This document shows positions 36,078 through 44,640 of a stretch of 64,000 bases of DNA, piece after piece; position 1 is the first letter of the stretch; the number at the start of each line of letters is the position of its first letter. The stretch spans positions 266,957 through 330,956 of the forward strand of contig CACNYJ010000001.1 in the NCBI GenBank assembly GCA_902624655.1, read 5' to 3'. The stretch is from an uncultured Thiothrix sp. GTDB lineage: Bacteria; Pseudomonadota; Gammaproteobacteria; Poriferisulfidales; GCA-002705445. A program made the position numbers and the translations under genes. Under the pieces are notes generated by a model, which had not been told where the DNA came from, made no database searches, and saw nothing but the letters and a program-made list of their open reading frames with translations.

Positions 36078-36389
36078 ATGAATATTATTAATGACGCATA
36101 TGCTCAAACTCCACAATCTGGAGGAGGTATGAGCATGTTAATCATGATTGCCATATTTTTTGTAATTATGTACTTTATGATTATTAGACCACAAAATAAA
36201 AGAGCAAAAGAACATAATAAGCTTATTGACTCATTAACAAATGGTACTGAAGTTGTAGTTTCAAATGGTATTATGGGGAAAATTGTTGGTATTAAAGATG
36301 ACACAATAGATTTAGAAATATCTAAAGGTATTAATATAAAAGTGAGAAAAAACTCTATATCTACTGTTCTTCCAAAAGGATCAATCTAA
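36078..36389 (+). CDS. yajC: Sec translocase accessory subunit YajC
   Basis: A 103-residue single-pass membrane protein that associates with SecDF. The hydrophobic segment MSMLIMIAIFFVIMYFMII is followed by RPQNKRAKEHNKLIDSL and TNGTEVVVSNGIMGKIVGI, the conserved YajC cytosolic domain. AAGGGGA 8 bases before the ATG is a strong ribosome-binding site. It lies between tgt and secD, 7 bases from secD, as in related bacteria. Confidence 0.95.
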   Translation: MNIINDAYAQTPQSGGGMSMLIMIAIFFVIMYFMIIRPQNKRAKEHNKLIDSLTNGTEVVVSNGIMGKIVGIKDDTIDLEISKGINIKVRKNSISTVLPKGSI

Positions 36390-36396
36390 TAAAAAT

Positions 36397-38022
36397 ATGA
36401 AAATTTTCTCCTTAAAACAAATACTTGTTATTTTAGTAGTAATTTTTAGTATCACTTATTCCCTACCTACTTTTTACAGTGAAGTTCCAAATTGGCTATC
36501 TTCAATAAATGCAAAAAAAATGAATCTAGGGTTAGATTTGAAAGGGGGAGTTCACTTTCTAATGCAAGTTGATCTTGATGAAGTTATAAATACTAAGTCA
36601 AGGAAATTTTCTAATGACATAAGATCACTGCTGAGGAAAAATAAAATTAGATACAAAAATTTTAATTTTGAAAATAACAAAATTTTTATTAATTTTCCTA
36701 ATAACGAAATTCTTAAAAAAGCACAAGATTTAATTAATACTAACTACCAAAATACGTTTGATATTAATAAATCTGAAGATAATGGAATTCAGTTAAATAT
36801 TTCAGAGAATACACGAAATGAACTTAGAATCGCTGCCATAAAACAGAATATCACCACGCTTCGAAATAGGGTTAACGAACTTGGAGTAGCTGAACCCATC
36901 GTACAACAAAGTGGAAAAACTAGAATTGTGGTAGAGCTACCTGGAGTTAAAGATACAACACGTGCAAAAGAAATTATAGGGGCTACAGCAACTTTGGAAT
37001 TTAAAATGGTTGATGAGGATTCAGATGCAATGGCTGCTGAAGAATCCAATCAAGTTATGTTCAATTCAAAACTCTATTATGATGATACTGGACAACCTGT
37101 ATTACTTAAAAGAAATATTGTTCTTACCGGTGAAAATATAGTTGACGCTTCATCAGGTTTTGATAGAAATTCAAGACCTGCAGTAAACATCACATTGGAT
37201 AGCCCTGGTTCAAAACGATTTGCTAATATAACTGAAGATAATATTGGAAAATTAATGGCCGTTTTATTTATTGAAAGTAAGTCAGAATCAAGATTAGTAA
37301 ATGGTGAAAATAAAAGAGTGACAAAAAAATATGAAAAAATTATTAGTATTGCGACAATACAAGAGCGACTTTCTAAATCATTTCAAATAACAGGCCTCGA
37401 TAGCCCAAAACAAGCTAGAGACTTGGCTTTATATTTAAGAGCTGGATCAATGGCTGCACCTATGTATATTATAGAGGAGAGGACAGTTGGACCAAGTTTA
37501 GGAGCTGATAATATTGAGAAAGGAAAGATGTCAGTTATTATTGGCTTAATTTTAGTTTTGCTTTTCATGATTTACTACTATAGAGCATTTGGACTTTTTG
37601 CAAATACAGCTCTTACACTAAATATATTAATAATTATTTCAGTAATGTCTTTGATACCAGGGGCTGTTTTAACTTTACCGGGAATAGCTGGAATTGTTCT
37701 AACTGTTGGAATGGCTGTTGATGCGAATGTTTTAATTTTCGAAAGAATTAAAGAAGAAATAAAAAATGGCTCAACCCCATTAGCTTCAATTGAGTTGGGT
37801 TACAAAAAAGCATTCTCTACAATTGCTGACGCTAATATCACTACTCTAATTGCCTCTATAATTTTATTTATTTTCGGCACAGGCCCAATCAAAGGTTTCG
37901 CTGTTACATTATCAATTGGAGTAATTTCGTCAATGTTTACTGCAATTATAGTTACAAGAGTTTTAGCAAATATTGCCTACGAAAATTCTTCTAAATTAAA
38001 AATTCAAAAATTAAGCATATGA
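36397..38022 (+). CDS. secD: Protein translocase subunit SecD
   Basis: A 541-residue inner-membrane protein that with SecF uses the proton gradient to complete protein export. It has an N-terminal membrane segment, LGLDLKGGVHFLMQVD, a periplasmic domain with ITTLRNRVNELGVAEPIVQQ and VVELPGVKDTTRAKEIIG, and five C-terminal membrane segments with GIVLTVGMAVDANVLIFERIKEE. It is shorter than E. coli SecD (615), mostly in the periplasmic part. Its stop overlaps the secF start (ATGA). Confidence 0.96.
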   Translation: MKIFSLKQILVILVVIFSITYSLPTFYSEVPNWLSSINAKKMNLGLDLKGGVHFLMQVDLDEVINTKSRKFSNDIRSLLRKNKIRYKNFNFENNKIFINFPNNEILKKAQDLINTNYQNTFDINKSEDNGIQLNISENTRNELRIAAIKQNITTLRNRVNELGVAEPIVQQSGKTRIVVELPGVKDTTRAKEIIGATATLEFKMVDEDSDAMAAEESNQVMFNSKLYYDDTGQPVLLKRNIVLTGENIVDASSGFDRNSRPAVNITLDSPGSKRFANITEDNIGKLMAVLFIESKSESRLVNGENKRVTKKYEKIISIATIQERLSKSFQITGLDSPKQARDLALYLRAGSMAAPMYIIEERTVGPSLGADNIEKGKMSVIIGLILVLLFMIYYYRAFGLFANTALTLNILIIISVMSLIPGAVLTLPGIAGIVLTVGMAVDANVLIFERIKEEIKNGSTPLASIELGYKKAFSTIADANITTLIASIILFIFGTGPIKGFAVTLSIGVISSMFTAIIVTRVLANIAYENSSKLKIQKLSI

Positions 38023-38936
38023 GAACTATAAATATCAACTTTGAATTTATGAAATGGCACAAAAGTGCAGTTTATGCCTCTGTTTTTTTAATTTTACTTT
38101 CTCTATTCAGTATTTTTTCAAAGGGTTTTAACTATGGAGTAGATTTCAAAGGAGGCACTCTAGTCGAGATCGGCTTTGTTAATGATGCCCCTATAGATGA
38201 AATTAGAGATTTTTTAGTTGAAAATAATTATTTAAAATCTTCAGCTCAATATTTCGGTTCAAAAAATAATATATTAATAAGAATACAAAACATTATATCA
38301 ACAAATGAGTCAAACTTAAGTAATAATTTAACTATAGATCTAAAAAAAGAATTTGATTTTACTTTAAAGAGGGTTGAGTATGTTGGCGCTCAAGTCGGAG
38401 AAGAATTAAGAGACCAAGGTATTCTTGCAGCGCTTATTGCCTTAGTTTTAATAATGATATACATTACACTACGTTTTGAATATAGATTTTCAATTGGTGC
38501 GATTTTAGCGTTAATTCATGATGTTGTATTAATTATGGGAATATTTTCTATATCCCAAATCGAATTTAATCTAAGCGTTTTTGCAGCAATACTTGCTGTA
38601 ATTGGCTATTCATTAAATGATACCATTGTAGTTTTCGATCGAATAAGAGAAAATTTTAAATCAGCTATTATTGAGAATACAAATGCCACCTCTTTAGTAA
38701 ATCAATCCATAAATCAGACTTTATCAAGAACACTTATTACATCTTTAACAACCATTCTCGTTTTACTTGCATTAATATTTTTTGGCGGAGAAATACTTTT
38801 TGGGTTTTCGTTTGCACTATTGATCGGTGTTATTATAGGAACCTACTCCTCAATCTATATAGCAAGCGCTACTTTATTATTGTTAAATATATCTGCAAAG
38901 GACGTTGTTATTGAAATTGACGATGAAAAACCTTAA
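38019..38936 (+). CDS. secF: Protein translocase subunit SecF
   Basis: A 305-residue partner of SecD with an N-terminal membrane segment, FNYGVDFKGGTLVEI, VGAQVGEELRDQG and the C-terminal membrane bundle containing VIGYSLNDTIVVFDRIREN and TLSRTLITSLTTILVLLALI. Length is normal for the family. It is the last gene of the tgt-yajC-secD-secF unit. After it comes an 85-base AT-rich gap without a clear terminator, then a sugar epimerase gene that is not usually part of this operon. Confidence 0.96.
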   Translation: MRTININFEFMKWHKSAVYASVFLILLSLFSIFSKGFNYGVDFKGGTLVEIGFVNDAPIDEIRDFLVENNYLKSSAQYFGSKNNILIRIQNIISTNESNLSNNLTIDLKKEFDFTLKRVEYVGAQVGEELRDQGILAALIALVLIMIYITLRFEYRFSIGAILALIHDVVLIMGIFSISQIEFNLSVFAAILAVIGYSLNDTIVVFDRIRENFKSAIIENTNATSLVNQSINQTLSRTLITSLTTILVLLALIFFGGEILFGFSFALLIGVIIGTYSSIYIASATLLLLNISAKDVVIEIDDEKP

Positions 38937-39021
38937 TAGATTTTAGGATTAAGGTTACAAAGGTTGGTTGATAATTATTTACCATTAGTTTAAAGTAATT
39001 ATTTTAAAGAATAAAAAAATT

Positions 39022-39987
39022 ATGTCTAAAATAATTCTTACAGGCGCGACTGGCTTCATAGGCACAAACTTCCTTATACACTTGATGAAAAAAACGGATT
39101 ATGAAGTTCTATGTTTAGGAAATTCAAGAGGCTTGCAAGTTAAAGAAAAATATTTTCAAGAATATGGCTCCGAAAGGATCTCTTTTGCGAAAGTAAATCT
39201 CTACGACTTAGAGATTACAAAAGGAGTTATTCGCGATGCCGATTATGTAATTCATATGGCAGGAAGGGTTGGAAATGCTGCTACTGTAAATGACTTAGCT
39301 CTCTACGTTGATGACATATTGTTAACAGCTAATGTCGCAAGCGCAGCTGCTGAAAATGGTATTAAAAAAATGCTTTATAGCTCAAGCTCAACTGGTTATA
39401 AGAACGCCGAATATCCAATTAAAGAAGAAGAATATTTCCAAGACCAACCTGCTTACACGGGATATGGTGAAATGCGTCGCTATATTGAAAGATTATTAGA
39501 ACACCTTTGTGAACATTCTGATCTTGAAATTATAATCGCCCGGGCTGGCGCTGTGTATGGTTGTTATGATAATTTTGATTTAGCAACTTGCCATTATGTA
39601 CCAGCTTTGATAAAAAAATATTTGGACAAAAGCTCTGACGATCTGAAAGTTTGGGGGCAAGGTAAAGAAGAACGTGACTTAATGTTTACAGAAGATTTTG
39701 TTGCCGGTTGCATGACTGTTTTTGAGAAAGGTAAATCAATAGATCCTATAAATGTTGCCACAGGTTACACTGTTTCAATCTCCGATGTTATTAATGCTAT
39801 TGCCACAGTCGCTATTAAAAAAGGTATTAAAAAGAAAAAGATAATTTTTCAACCAGAGAAACCAGTTGCAATTCCATATAGATGTCTAAGTATCGACAAA
39901 CTTAAGTCACTTGGTTTTGGCAAAACCCAGGATCTCAAAACAGGAATTGAGAAAACTATTGAATGGTATATCAAAGATCAGCCTTAA
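39022..39987 (+). CDS. NAD-dependent epimerase/dehydratase, isolated from the glycan island
   Basis: A 321-residue extended SDR with LTGATGFIGTNF at the N-terminus, DYVIHMAGRVGNAA, YSSSSTGYKN, AGAVYGCYDNFD and ERDLMFTEDFVAG. The active-site motif reads Tyr148-Gly-Glu-Met-Arg152 (YTGYGEMRRYIE), with arginine in place of the usual lysine. In that segment it aligns well with the altered epimerase at 33816-34757, which has KGAGETKVYIE. The gene is inserted between secF and suhB, overlapping the convergent suhB by 4 bases. Its substrate is unknown. It may be a late addition that serves the same glycan. Confidence 0.82.
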   Translation: MSKIILTGATGFIGTNFLIHLMKKTDYEVLCLGNSRGLQVKEKYFQEYGSERISFAKVNLYDLEITKGVIRDADYVIHMAGRVGNAATVNDLALYVDDILLTANVASAAAENGIKKMLYSSSSTGYKNAEYPIKEEEYFQDQPAYTGYGEMRRYIERLLEHLCEHSDLEIIIARAGAVYGCYDNFDLATCHYVPALIKKYLDKSSDDLKVWGQGKEERDLMFTEDFVAGCMTVFEKGKSIDPINVATGYTVSISDVINAIATVAIKKGIKKKKIIFQPEKPVAIPYRCLSIDKLKSLGFGKTQDLKTGIEKTIEWYIKDQP

Positions 39988-40781
39988 ATTTTCCCTTTGA
40001 GATTTTCTATAATCTCTTTGTGAAGATTAATATTTGCCGCTAATACATTTCCTGATTCAAAGAAATTTGTAGAATTATCAATATCGCTCACATAACCTCC
40101 AGCTTCAAGTACAATTATAGAACCAGCAGCTATATCCCAAGGTTTTAAATTGAACTCCCAAAATCCATCAAGCCTTCCTGCAGCAACATATGCCAAATCT
40201 AAAGCAGCTGCGCCAAGTCTTCTTATGCTGCCACATCTTGCATCCATTAAGGCGCGAAGTGTTTCAATGTAAACTCCGGAAGTATCTTTTTTTCGATAAG
40301 GTATGCCAGTACCAAAAACCGCTGACTTAATTTTATAACAATTTGAAACCCTGATCCTTTTGTTGTTAAGATAGGCGCCATTTCCCTCCTCCGCACAAAA
40401 AAGCTCATTTTTGAAGGGGTCATACACTACTCCAAGTATTGGAACTTTATTTTTACAAAGACCAATGGATATCGCAAATTGCGGAATTCCATGAATAAAA
40501 TTTGTAGTTCCATCTAAAGGATCAATAAACCATTCATATTCTGAATTAACATTGTTAGATCCACTCTCTTCTGCTGTAATTTTATAATTTGGATATTTTT
40601 TTGTAAGCTCATCTGTAATTATTTTTTCAGACTCTTGGTCAGCTTCTGATACATAGTCGTTAAATCCTTTTGAAGTAATTTTAAGACTGTCTAATCTTGA
40701 ATAGAATCTCATTACAGATTTACCAGCGAGCAAAGAAGTATTGACAGCAGTATTCAACTGAGCACTAAAGGTTTTATTCAT
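39984..40781 (-). CDS. suhB: Inositol-1-monophosphatase family protein SuhB
   Basis: A 265-residue Mg-dependent phosphatase. SuhB is the standard gammaproteobacterial member and also takes part in rRNA transcription antitermination. Metal-binding motifs are EESG (71-74), DPLDGTTNFIHG (87-98) and the C-terminal PWDIAAGSIIVLEAGG. RRLGAAALDLAYVAAGRLDGFWE is a family hallmark. It is divergent from trmJ across 77 bases, the same arrangement as in E. coli. Confidence 0.95.
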   Translation of the reverse strand: MNKTFSAQLNTAVNTSLLAGKSVMRFYSRLDSLKITSKGFNDYVSEADQESEKIITDELTKKYPNYKITAEESGSNNVNSEYEWFIDPLDGTTNFIHGIPQFAISIGLCKNKVPILGVVYDPFKNELFCAEEGNGAYLNNKRIRVSNCYKIKSAVFGTGIPYRKKDTSGVYIETLRALMDARCGSIRRLGAAALDLAYVAAGRLDGFWEFNLKPWDIAAGSIIVLEAGGYVSDIDNSTNFFESGNVLAANINLHKEIIENLKGKI

Positions 40782-40858
40782 ATATTCACACTTTTAGATC
40801 AACAAATGATGCTACTATAATACATGATAACAAATTTTAAAAATATATAATTTAACAG

Positions 40859-41578
40859 ATGATTAAATTTTCAGATGTAAAAATAGTTCTTTTAGAAACC
40901 AGTCATCCAGGAAATATTGGATCAGTAGCAAGAGCTATGAAAACTATGCAATTTAGCGAGCTACATGTTGTAAACCCGTTATGCGAAATAAATGATATTT
41001 CATTTGCAATGGCATCTAATGCAAAAGATATATTAGAATCTGCGAAAGTAAGTAAGAATTTAAATATCGTCCTAAAAGATTGTAATTTTGTTATTGGAAC
41101 AACAGCTAGACAGAGAGATATCCCTATAGAAATTATCAATCCAAAAAAATTAGCAGATAATATTTCAAAATATCAGTATGGCAAAATTGCAATCCTTCTG
41201 GGAAATGAGTCAAGAGGACTTACAAACGATCAGCTATCAAAATGCAATATTGGTTGCCACATACCCTCAAATAAAGCATACACGAGTTTAAATATTGCTT
41301 CATCATTACAAATAATTTTGTACGAGATTTTAATGAAATCTAATACAGGTATGTCAAATATCAATAAAATCGATAAAAAAAATCTTGCAAGTCATGATAA
41401 GGTAACTGCTTTTTTAGAACATACAGATAAAGTACTGAAAGATATAAATTTTATTAAAGATGATAGACCAATGATCTCTAGAAAAATTCAACATATCTTC
41501 AAAAAAGCTGATTTAACAGAAGAAGAAATCAATATTTTAAGGGGAATACTAACTGCAATTGAGAATCATTCTCAATAA
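40859..41578 (+). CDS. trmJ: tRNA (cytidine/uridine-2'-O-)-methyltransferase TrmJ
   Basis: A 239-residue SPOUT methyltransferase that 2'-O-methylates position 32 of tRNAs. It has LLETSHPGNIGSVARAMKTM, GTTARQRDIPIE, the knot motif AILLGNESRGLTNDQL and IPSNKAYTSLNIASSLQIILYE, with a short helical C-terminal extension. It lies between divergent suhB and iscR as in E. coli, and may have its promoter in the 77-base suhB/trmJ gap. Confidence 0.95.
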   Translation: MIKFSDVKIVLLETSHPGNIGSVARAMKTMQFSELHVVNPLCEINDISFAMASNAKDILESAKVSKNLNIVLKDCNFVIGTTARQRDIPIEIINPKKLADNISKYQYGKIAILLGNESRGLTNDQLSKCNIGCHIPSNKAYTSLNIASSLQIILYEILMKSNTGMSNINKIDKKNLASHDKVTAFLEHTDKVLKDINFIKDDRPMISRKIQHIFKKADLTEEEINILRGILTAIENHSQ

Positions 41579-41601
41579 AATCAATAACATATAAACAAAT
41601 A

Positions 41602-41634
41602 ATAGTTGACAATATTACTAGGTTAAATCATTAT
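41602..41634 (+). promoter_or_regulatory. Probable iscR promoter overlapped by an IscR type 1 binding site
   Basis: A TTGACA -35 box lies at 41606-41611, and a CATTAT candidate -10 box at 41629-41634 is spaced 17 bases away. Overlapping the -35 box, positions 41602-41626 match the IscR type 1 consensus (quoted from memory) at about 20 of 25 positions, beginning ATAGTTGAC. This suggests that [2Fe-2S]-IscR represses its own operon. The iscR ATG is at 41667. Confidence 0.6.
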
Positions 41635-41666
41635 TGTAGTATTAGTAAATAATGACTTAATGAAAT

Positions 41667-42104
41667 ATGAAATTGACCACAAAAAGTAGATATGCTGTCA
41701 CAGCGATGCTAGATATTGCTTACCATAATAAAGGTAATCCGATATCGTTGCCCGAAATAGCAGATAGACAGAATATTTCCTTATCATATCTTGAGCAATT
41801 ATTTTCTAGACTAAAGAAGAGTGGACTTGTTGAAAGCATTAAAGGTCCAGGAGGAGGTTATATGTTATCGAAGGGTGCTGACGATATTGTGATATCTGAA
41901 GTCATTCAGGCTGTTGATGAAGATTTGGAAACTACGGCATGTAATGGAAAATCAAATTGCCATAATAATCATCAGTGCATTTCTCATAACTTATGGCAAG
42001 ACCTTGGAGTTGAGATAAAAAATTTTTTATCAGACATTACTTTGCAACAAGTAATCTCTAAAAATAATAGTGATATTAAAGAGATTAAATTATCGGAGTA
42101 TTAA
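41667..42104 (+). CDS. iscR: Iron-sulfur cluster-responsive transcription factor IscR
   Basis: A 145-residue Rrf2-family regulator. The winged helix spans MKLTTKSRYAVTAMLDIA through SLSYLEQLFSRLKKSGLVES and GPGGGYML. The [2Fe-2S] ligands Cys92, Cys98 and Cys104 fall at exactly the E. coli positions (ACNGKSNCHNNHQC), so it should sense cluster status and repress the isc operon when holo. The stop is directly followed by the iscS ATG. A likely autoregulatory site lies upstream at 41602-41626. Confidence 0.96.
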   Translation: MKLTTKSRYAVTAMLDIAYHNKGNPISLPEIADRQNISLSYLEQLFSRLKKSGLVESIKGPGGGYMLSKGADDIVISEVIQAVDEDLETTACNGKSNCHNNHQCISHNLWQDLGVEIKNFLSDITLQQVISKNNSDIKEIKLSEY

Positions 42105-43328
42105 ATGAGCAAAAAGGAAACACCAATTTATTTAGATTATGCATCAACAACACCCATAGACGATAGGGTCGCAAAGAAGATGCTTGAGTATATGACAACA
42201 GACGGAATGTACGGTAACCCAGCATCTCGATCACATAGCTTTGGTTGGGACGCAGACGATGCGGTCTCTCAAAGTAGACAGCACGTTGCCGATCTAATAA
42301 ATGCAGACCCAAGGGAAATTGTTTGGACTAGTGGAGCAACTGAGTCTGATAATTTAGCAATTAAAGGAGCTGCTCATTTTTATAAGAAAAAAGGAAAACA
42401 TGTAATTACTATTAAAACTGAGCACAAAGCAGTTTTAGACGCCTGTAGACAATTGGAGAGAGAAGGATTTGAAGTAACTTATATGGAACCAATGCCAAAT
42501 GGGCTCATTAATATTGAAAAGCTAGAGTCAGAGATTAGAGATGACACAGTATTAATTTCCATTATGCATGTAAATAATGAAATAGGAGTTATTCAAGATA
42601 TTGAAGCAATAGGAGAATTAGCGAGAAGTAAAAAAATTATTTTTCATGTTGATGCTGCTCAGAGCGCAGGTAAGGTTGAGATAGACTTACAAAAAATGAA
42701 AGTAGACTTAATGAGTTTCTCAGCACACAAAATTTATGGACCAAAAGGTATCGGAGCTTTGTACGTCAGAAGAAAACCCAGAGTGAGACTTGAAGCTCAG
42801 ATACATGGCGGAGGTCATGAAAGAGGGTTACGTTCAGGTACATTACCAACCCATCAAATAGTTGGAATGGGAGAAGCTTTCAGAATTGCAAAAGAGGAAA
42901 TGGAAAGTGATTATGATAAAGTTTCTCAATTGAGAAATAGATTGTGGAATGGCTTGAAAGATATTGAGGAAGTTTATTTAAATGGTGATTTCGAGAATAG
43001 GTATCCAGGTATTATGAATATTAGTTTTAATTATGTAGAGGGAGAATCTTTGATTATGGCGACTAAGGATATTGCGGTATCAAGTGGGTCCGCATGTACT
43101 TCTGCATCCTTGGAACCGAGTTTCGTTCTCAGAGCAATCGGAAGATCAGACGAACTTGCTCATAGTTCATTAAGGATGTCTATTGGTAGGTTTACAACAG
43201 AAGATGAGATCGACACTACAATCGAGACAGTCTCAAAAGCTGTTGAAAAATTAAGAGCTTTATCACCTTTATGGGAAATGTATAAAGATGGCATTGATAT
43301 GAGTAAGATAGAATGGGCAGCACACTAA
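42105..43328 (+). CDS. iscS: Cysteine desulfurase IscS
   Basis: This 407-residue PLP enzyme takes sulfur from cysteine for Fe-S assembly and tRNA thiolation. It shows DYASTTPID (11-19), the PLP lysine at about 209 in [24 protein letters not shown] and the sulfur-carrying Cys331 in [10 protein letters not shown], as in group I desulfurases. The C-terminal IscU-binding tail is present. It begins immediately after iscR and is 25 bases from iscU. Confidence 0.97.
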   Translation: MSKKETPIYLDYASTTPIDDRVAKKMLEYMTTDGMYGNPASRSHSFGWDADDAVSQSRQHVADLINADPREIVWTSGATESDNLAIKGAAHFYKKKGKHVITIKTEHKAVLDACRQLEREGFEVTYMEPMPNGLINIEKLESEIRDDTVLISIMHVNNEIGVIQDIEAIGELARSKKIIFHVDAAQSAGKVEIDLQKMKVDLMSFSAHKIYGPKGIGALYVRRKPRVRLEAQIHGGGHERGLRSGTLPTHQIVGMGEAFRIAKEEMESDYDKVSQLRNRLWNGLKDIEEVYLNGDFENRYPGIMNISFNYVEGESLIMATKDIAVSSGSACTSASLEPSFVLRAIGRSDELAHSSLRMSIGRFTTEDEIDTTIETVSKAVEKLRALSPLWEMYKDGIDMSKIEWAAH

Positions 43329-43353
43329 GAATTATTAGATAGGAGAAAATAAA

Positions 43354-43752
43354 ATGGCATATGGTAAGAAAGTTTTAGATCATTATGAAAATCCAAGGAA
43401 TGTTGGAACTTTGGATAAAAATGATAAATCTGTAGGAACTGGCATGGTTGGTGCCCCAGCTTGCGGAGATGTCATGAAACTTCAAATAAAGGTTAATGAC
43501 GAAGGAGTAATAGAAGACGCAAAATTCAAAACTTATGGATGTGGATCTGCTATTGCATCATCAAGTTTACTTACAGAGTGGGTTAGAGGCAAAACAGTGG
43601 AGCAAGCTCAAGAAATTAAAAATAGTGAGATCGCTGAAGAACTTGCATTACCGCCTGTGAAAATTCATTGTTCTGTTCTTGCAGAGGACGCTATTAAGGC
43701 TGCAGTTAACGACTATTACGAAAAAAATGTAAAGAAAGAAGAGATAGCTTAA
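43354..43752 (+). CDS. iscU: Iron-sulfur cluster scaffold IscU
   Basis: A 132-residue scaffold on which IscS and HscAB build and release [2Fe-2S] clusters. The three cluster cysteines Cys37, Cys63 and Cys106 are at the E. coli positions. The LPPVK motif recognised by HscA is at residues 99-103, and the Asp following the Gly after Cys37 is present. AGGAG precedes the ATG. Next gene iscA is 4 bases away. Confidence 0.97.
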   Translation: MAYGKKVLDHYENPRNVGTLDKNDKSVGTGMVGAPACGDVMKLQIKVNDEGVIEDAKFKTYGCGSAIASSSLLTEWVRGKTVEQAQEIKNSEIAEELALPPVKIHCSVLAEDAIKAAVNDYYEKNVKKEEIA

Positions 43753-43756
43753 TTAA

Positions 43757-44080
43757 ATGGCAATAACGATTACAGAAAATGCGGCTGATAGAGCAAAAAA
43801 ATTTCTCGGTAACAGAGGTCATGGAGTAGGACTAAGAATTGGCATAAAAACTACAGGTTGCTCTGGAATGTCTTACGTAATCGAATTCGCTGACACTATA
43901 GAAAAGGAAGACACAGTGTTTGAGGAGAAAGGTATCAAAATTATCGTAGATCCAAAATGCCTTCTGTACCTAGATGGCACAGAAATTGATTTTGGCAAAG
44001 AAGGGTTAAATGAGGGTTTTAAGTTTATAAATCCTAACGAAAAAGCAAGATGTGGATGTGGCGAAAGTTTTAGCGTTTAA
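43757..44080 (+). CDS. iscA: A-type iron-sulfur carrier IscA
   Basis: A 107-residue HesB-type protein that carries Fe-S clusters to target enzymes. The ligands Cys35 (TTGCSGMSY), Cys99 and Cys101 (RCGCGESF) match E. coli IscA exactly. Length is normal. It lies in the canonical place between iscU and hscB. Confidence 0.96.
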   Translation: MAITITENAADRAKKFLGNRGHGVGLRIGIKTTGCSGMSYVIEFADTIEKEDTVFEEKGIKIIVDPKCLLYLDGTEIDFGKEGLNEGFKFINPNEKARCGCGESFSV

Positions 44081-44121
44081 GATAAAGAAATAAATATAAA
44101 TTTTTTTATTAGGAACATCAC

Positions 44122-44637
44122 ATGGCAATTGATTTTAACCAAAACTATTTCCAACTTTTTGAATTAGAAAGTTCTTTTGATGTCAATCAAGAAAATTTAG
44201 AAAAGAAATACCTTAACTTCCAGAAAACTTTCCATCCAGATAAATTTGTTAATGCTAGCGATCAGGAAAAAAGAATTTCATTGCAAATTATATCGTATAT
44301 AAATGAAGCTTATGAGACATTAAACAACGATTATTTAAAAAGTATGTATTTATTGAAAATTAATGGTTATGAGATCGATGATCAAAATACAACAATTTCT
44401 GATCCTGATTTCTTAATGCATCAAATGGAATTGAGAGAGGAACTTGAGGAGATTAAAGAAAGCCAAAATTCTAATCTTAAAAAAAATTTTATAAAAAAGA
44501 TAAACGAGCATAAGAAGGAATGTTTGGAAGGTTTTAAAAAAAAATTCAATGATAATATTTTTGAAGAAGCATCTCAAAAAGTCAAGGAAATGAAATTTTA
44601 TTTATCTATCGAAAATGAAATATTAAAGGATAATTAA
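44122..44637 (+). CDS. hscB: Fe-S biogenesis co-chaperone HscB
   Basis: A 171-residue J-type co-chaperone that delivers IscU to HscA. The N-terminal J domain has NYFQLFELESSF and the HPD tripeptide at 38-40 (FHPDKFVN). The C-terminal helical IscU-binding domain follows with MHQMELREELEEI. AGGAA lies before the ATG. It is 3 bases from hscA. Confidence 0.95.
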   Translation: MAIDFNQNYFQLFELESSFDVNQENLEKKYLNFQKTFHPDKFVNASDQEKRISLQIISYINEAYETLNNDYLKSMYLLKINGYEIDDQNTTISDPDFLMHQMELREELEEIKESQNSNLKKNFIKKINEHKKECLEGFKKKFNDNIFEEASQKVKEMKFYLSIENEILKDN

Positions 44638-44640
44638 GAA

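Noticed and set aside
38937..39021. Terminator after secF
   Set aside because: Only short TTTAAA-type palindromes are present, without a stable stem or T-run.
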